NCBI GenBank assembly: GCA_007922195.1
Contig: ML682121.1
Span: 1,454,017 to 1,518,016 of the forward strand
Direction: 5' to 3'
From: Podocnemis expansa
Lineage: Eukaryota; Chordata; Testudines; Podocnemididae
DNA length: 64,000 nucleotides
The translations under genes and the position numbers were made by a program. Shown here one piece after another: positions 61,996 through 64,000 of the stretch; position 1 is the first letter of the stretch; each line of letters starts with the position of its first letter. Below the pieces are notes generated by a model. The model was not told where the DNA came from. It ran no database searches and saw nothing but the letters and a program-made list of their open reading frames with translations.

Positions 61996-62380
61996 GCTTA
62001 GTGGCTAACACCTCTGCTTAACATGCAGAAGGTCCTGGGTTCAATTCCTAGGGGGCTGGACTCGATGATCTCACGAGGTCCCTTCCAGCCCTATGATTTG
62101 ATTTGATTCTTTCAAATGAAGAAATTCCTTCATTGAAACTACTGAAAGTATAAGGTGGACAGGGACTAGGTTTGAATTAAGGTGCCTTAATTCAAACCAA
62201 CTTGCCAGTGCAGAGACACCCCATGAGGAAAGGCTGAGGGAACAGGGCCTATATAGTCTGCAGAAGAGAGAGGGGGGCATTTGCTAATGGCCTTAAACCC
62301 CTGAAAGGGGATTGCACAGAGGGTGGGCCTAGGCTATTCTCAGTGGTGGCAGATAAGAACTAGGACAGTGCTCTCAAGTT
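61996..62380. mobile_element. tRNA-like SINE head and CR1 tails
   Basis: TTAGTGGCTAACACCTCTGC and GGTCCTGGGTTCAATTCC resemble polymerase III A and B boxes, giving a tRNA-derived SINE head. It passes directly into a CR1-like tail (GGCTGGACTCGATGATCTCA). From about 62222, GAGGAAAGGCTGAGGGAACA is a further CR1 3' fragment. Confidence 0.6.
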
Positions 62381-63095
62381 GCTTTTGAAAGGAGGGTCTA
62401 CATTGAGTATTAGGAAAAATTTGGCACTAAGCTCCCATGCAATTTGGTGCTACTGGTATCTTTAGCCTCTCAGCTGAGCAGGGTGCCCCCCCACCTGCAG
62501 TCCTGCTTCAAGCATGTCCAACTCCCAAAACTATTCCCCCTTTAATTTTTAAGAATCATTTTCCTGTTTTGAACTATTTTGACAGCTGTCAGAAATCAAA
62601 GAATCAACAGATCTTGCAAAAATAAAAATAGGTGTTAATTGGGAAGGGATTGAATTCCACCAAGCCTACTAATTCAGCCATGGATGTCAGGGATAGGCTT
62701 ATTAATGCTAAAGCAGGCATGTGGCTGTGATAAGGGACAAATCTACTGACAGCACTGAAGTGTTTTGAAAATGAGGATAGGGAGAGTCTTGTATGCAGGA
62801 GATGAAGAATGACTTTTTAAATGTTTCCTCATAAATGGCACTGGACAAGTTTGTTTAAGCATATTTCCACACAACTGAATGTCTTTCCATGAAGAAAAGC
62901 AGGGGACTTATGTTATCTGCAGCAAAAATATCTTCACAAAAGAATAGAACTACCACATTTCAGTTCTTTGTTCTGGGTTTGAAAATGCATTTAAAAACAC
63001 CACCTTTACAGGAAGGTGATCTCCCTCTTCCAGCTCCTGACTCAGCAGAATAAAGCAGACTGGCTTTCTAGTCATGTTGTAAGGCAAAAAAACAG
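62381..63095. other. 5' flank of the tRNA gene, no gene seen
   Basis: AT-rich sequence with no recognised exon. TTTAAAAACACC near 62992 is AT-rich but is not a convincing control element for the tRNA. Confidence 0.35.
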
Positions 63096-63097
63096 AC

Positions 63098-63169
63098 AGC
63101 AGAGTGGCGCAGCGGAAGCGTGCTGGGCCCATAACCCAGAGGTCGATGGATCGAAACCATCCTCTGCTA
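63098..63169 (+). tRNA. tRNA-iMet: Initiator tRNA-Met (anticodon CAT)
   Basis: A 72-nt tRNA that starts cytosolic translation. The acceptor stem AGCAGAG pairs with CTCTGCT and ends in A, so the first pair is A1-U72, an initiator hallmark. The anticodon stem has three G-C pairs (GGG/CCC) flanking CCCATAA, with CAT at 63130-63132. The T-loop region reads GGATCGAAACC, with A in place of the usual T54. A box (GTGGCGCAGCGG) and B box (GGATCGAAACC) are intact. A TTTT polymerase III terminator follows at 63179-63182. No mismatch or truncation was seen, so it looks functional. Confidence 0.97.
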
Positions 63170-63178
63170 ATCTGAACC

Positions 63179-63182
63179 TTTT
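63179..63182 (+). terminator. RNA polymerase III terminator of tRNA-iMet
   Basis: The first TTTT run downstream of the tRNA begins 10 nt after its last base. Confidence 0.85.
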
Positions 63183-63356
63183 ACTACTTACAACCTTGGA
63201 AATGAAGTCATCCTGTCTTTATAGGCAATGCATAAAAGTAGAAACAAATTGTTTCCTCTTGCAGGATGAGTAAGGGAAAGACTAAAACCTATGAGCATTC
63301 CCTGCAGACTCTCCCCCAGAAGTTTCTGCCCTCCTGTAATGACAGATGTAATATAA

Positions 63357-63862
63357 CAAGCGTGGCTAAACTGCAGCTTGGGAGCCATATGTGGCTCTCG
63401 AATGAAAAAATACAGCTTGTGGAAGAAAGCCAGAGGAAAGCAGCCCCAACCTAGAAGTTTGAAATCTCCTGCCCTGAGCATGCTCAGGGGGGAGCCCCAG
63501 CCTGTGCCTAGCTGCTGGAGCAGTCAGGGGACCATGGGGCAGGGGGGCCAGCATCAGCACCTTGGGGTTGAGGAGGGTGTTGGGATGGCAGGAAGAAGTG
63601 GTGGCACAGTCAGGATGGTGGAGAGAAACTAACTTACTACTGTATAAGTAAACCTAGTCTTCATGGTAACATAAAGTAATTAGAATCTGACATTAGCAGG
63701 ATTAATATTTGCCCTTTCTTTACCAAAAAAATTGAAGTGTGCAATAAATTTTAAACTTAGCCATATTTTACCTACTCCAACATTACTATGCCTTACTGCT
63801 GCTGCTCAAAAGTTGAACAATCACCTTGTGTGGCTCTTGAGGTCCAGGTTTGGCCACCCCTC
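63357..63862. mobile_element. hAT element with perfect 8-bp target duplication
   Basis: The ends CAAGCGTGGCTAAACTGC and GTTTGGCCACCCCTC match the hAT GGGGTGGCCAAAC terminus type. TAATATAA flanks both sides (63349-63356, 63863-63870). Inside, at about 63459-63490, GAAATCTCCTGCCCTGAGCA and the following TGCTCAGG resemble the GGTTAAAGTA family interior. No transposase is encoded. Confidence 0.85.
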
Positions 63863-63884
63863 TAATATAACATCAAACTAGTGG

Positions 63885-64000
63885 TTTCTTTTGCAAAAAC
63901 AAGAGTTCTGTGGTACCTTAAAGACTAACAAATTTCTCTGGGCGTAAGCTTTTATGGGCTCCAACCCATTTCATCAGCTTCATGAAGTGGAAACTAGAGC
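63885..64000 (-). mobile_element. Retroposon 3' tail, antisense, running off the window
   Basis: CTGTGGTACCTTAAAGACTA, then CAAATTTCTCTGGGCGTAAG and GCTTTTATGGGCTCC, is the reverse complement of the retroposon tail seen at 26.3 kb. CCCATTTCATCAGCTTCATG continues the element to the window edge. Confidence 0.6.

Noticed and set aside
61996..62055. Possible second tRNA gene
   Set aside because: A and B box-like phrases are present, but no cloverleaf forms and the sequence passes straight into a retroposon tail, so it is a SINE head.

Overview
This is a vertebrate nuclear window, most likely from a non-avian reptile and probably a turtle. The evidence is split genes with GT-AG introns, a KRAB-type C2H2 zinc-finger gene, a 14-exon animal lipoxygenase, a Maestro HEAT-like (MROH) gene, a cytosolic initiator tRNA-Met gene, and dense CR1 LINE, MIR, hAT and MITE repeats. 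The species assignment is inferred from repeat style, not proven.

Layout: 0-0.85 kb is a C-rich degenerate tandem repeat running into a CpG-rich stretch. 0.85-6.2 kb is repeat-rich and includes a decayed Helitron-like coding fossil. 6.26-10.86 kb holds a plus-strand KRAB zinc-finger gene (leader exon, 127-bp KRAB-A exon, six-finger terminal exon). 13-14.7 kb holds a diverged copy of that gene's 5' part with an orphan leader exon. 17.1-17.5 kb carries a broken Ty3/gypsy gag fragment on the minus strand.

18.16-35.85 kb is a complete plus-strand lipoxygenase gene. All 14 exons join in frame into 670 residues with all five iron ligands, and it most resembles the epidermal ALOXE3/ALOX12B/ALOX15B group. 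Its introns hold MITEs, minisatellites, an assembly gap (27414-27813) and a long polypyrimidine tract. 36-42.8 kb is gene-poor repeat sequence. 42.86-49.05 kb is an MROH-family gene on the plus strand, with nine well-supported exons, a less certain N-terminus and an AATAAA signal at 49169.

49.2-50.0 kb is a broken ZMYM1-like hAT transposase fossil on the minus strand. 50-63 kb is almost entirely repeats: nested hAT elements, an LTR-like promoter module, two CR1 endonuclease fragments in inverted orientation, and a rare CR1 5' region with the ORF1 esterase domain. 63098-63169 is an intact initiator tRNA-Met gene, followed by a hAT element with a perfect 8-bp target duplication.

The genes do not form a pathway. 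I found no evidence of an undescribed multi-gene system. The most notable signals are the intact lipoxygenase with valine at the stereo-determining Ala/Gly position, a MITE family filled with TTTCGAAA palindromes with 3-bp duplications, and a transposon family carrying long hairpins.
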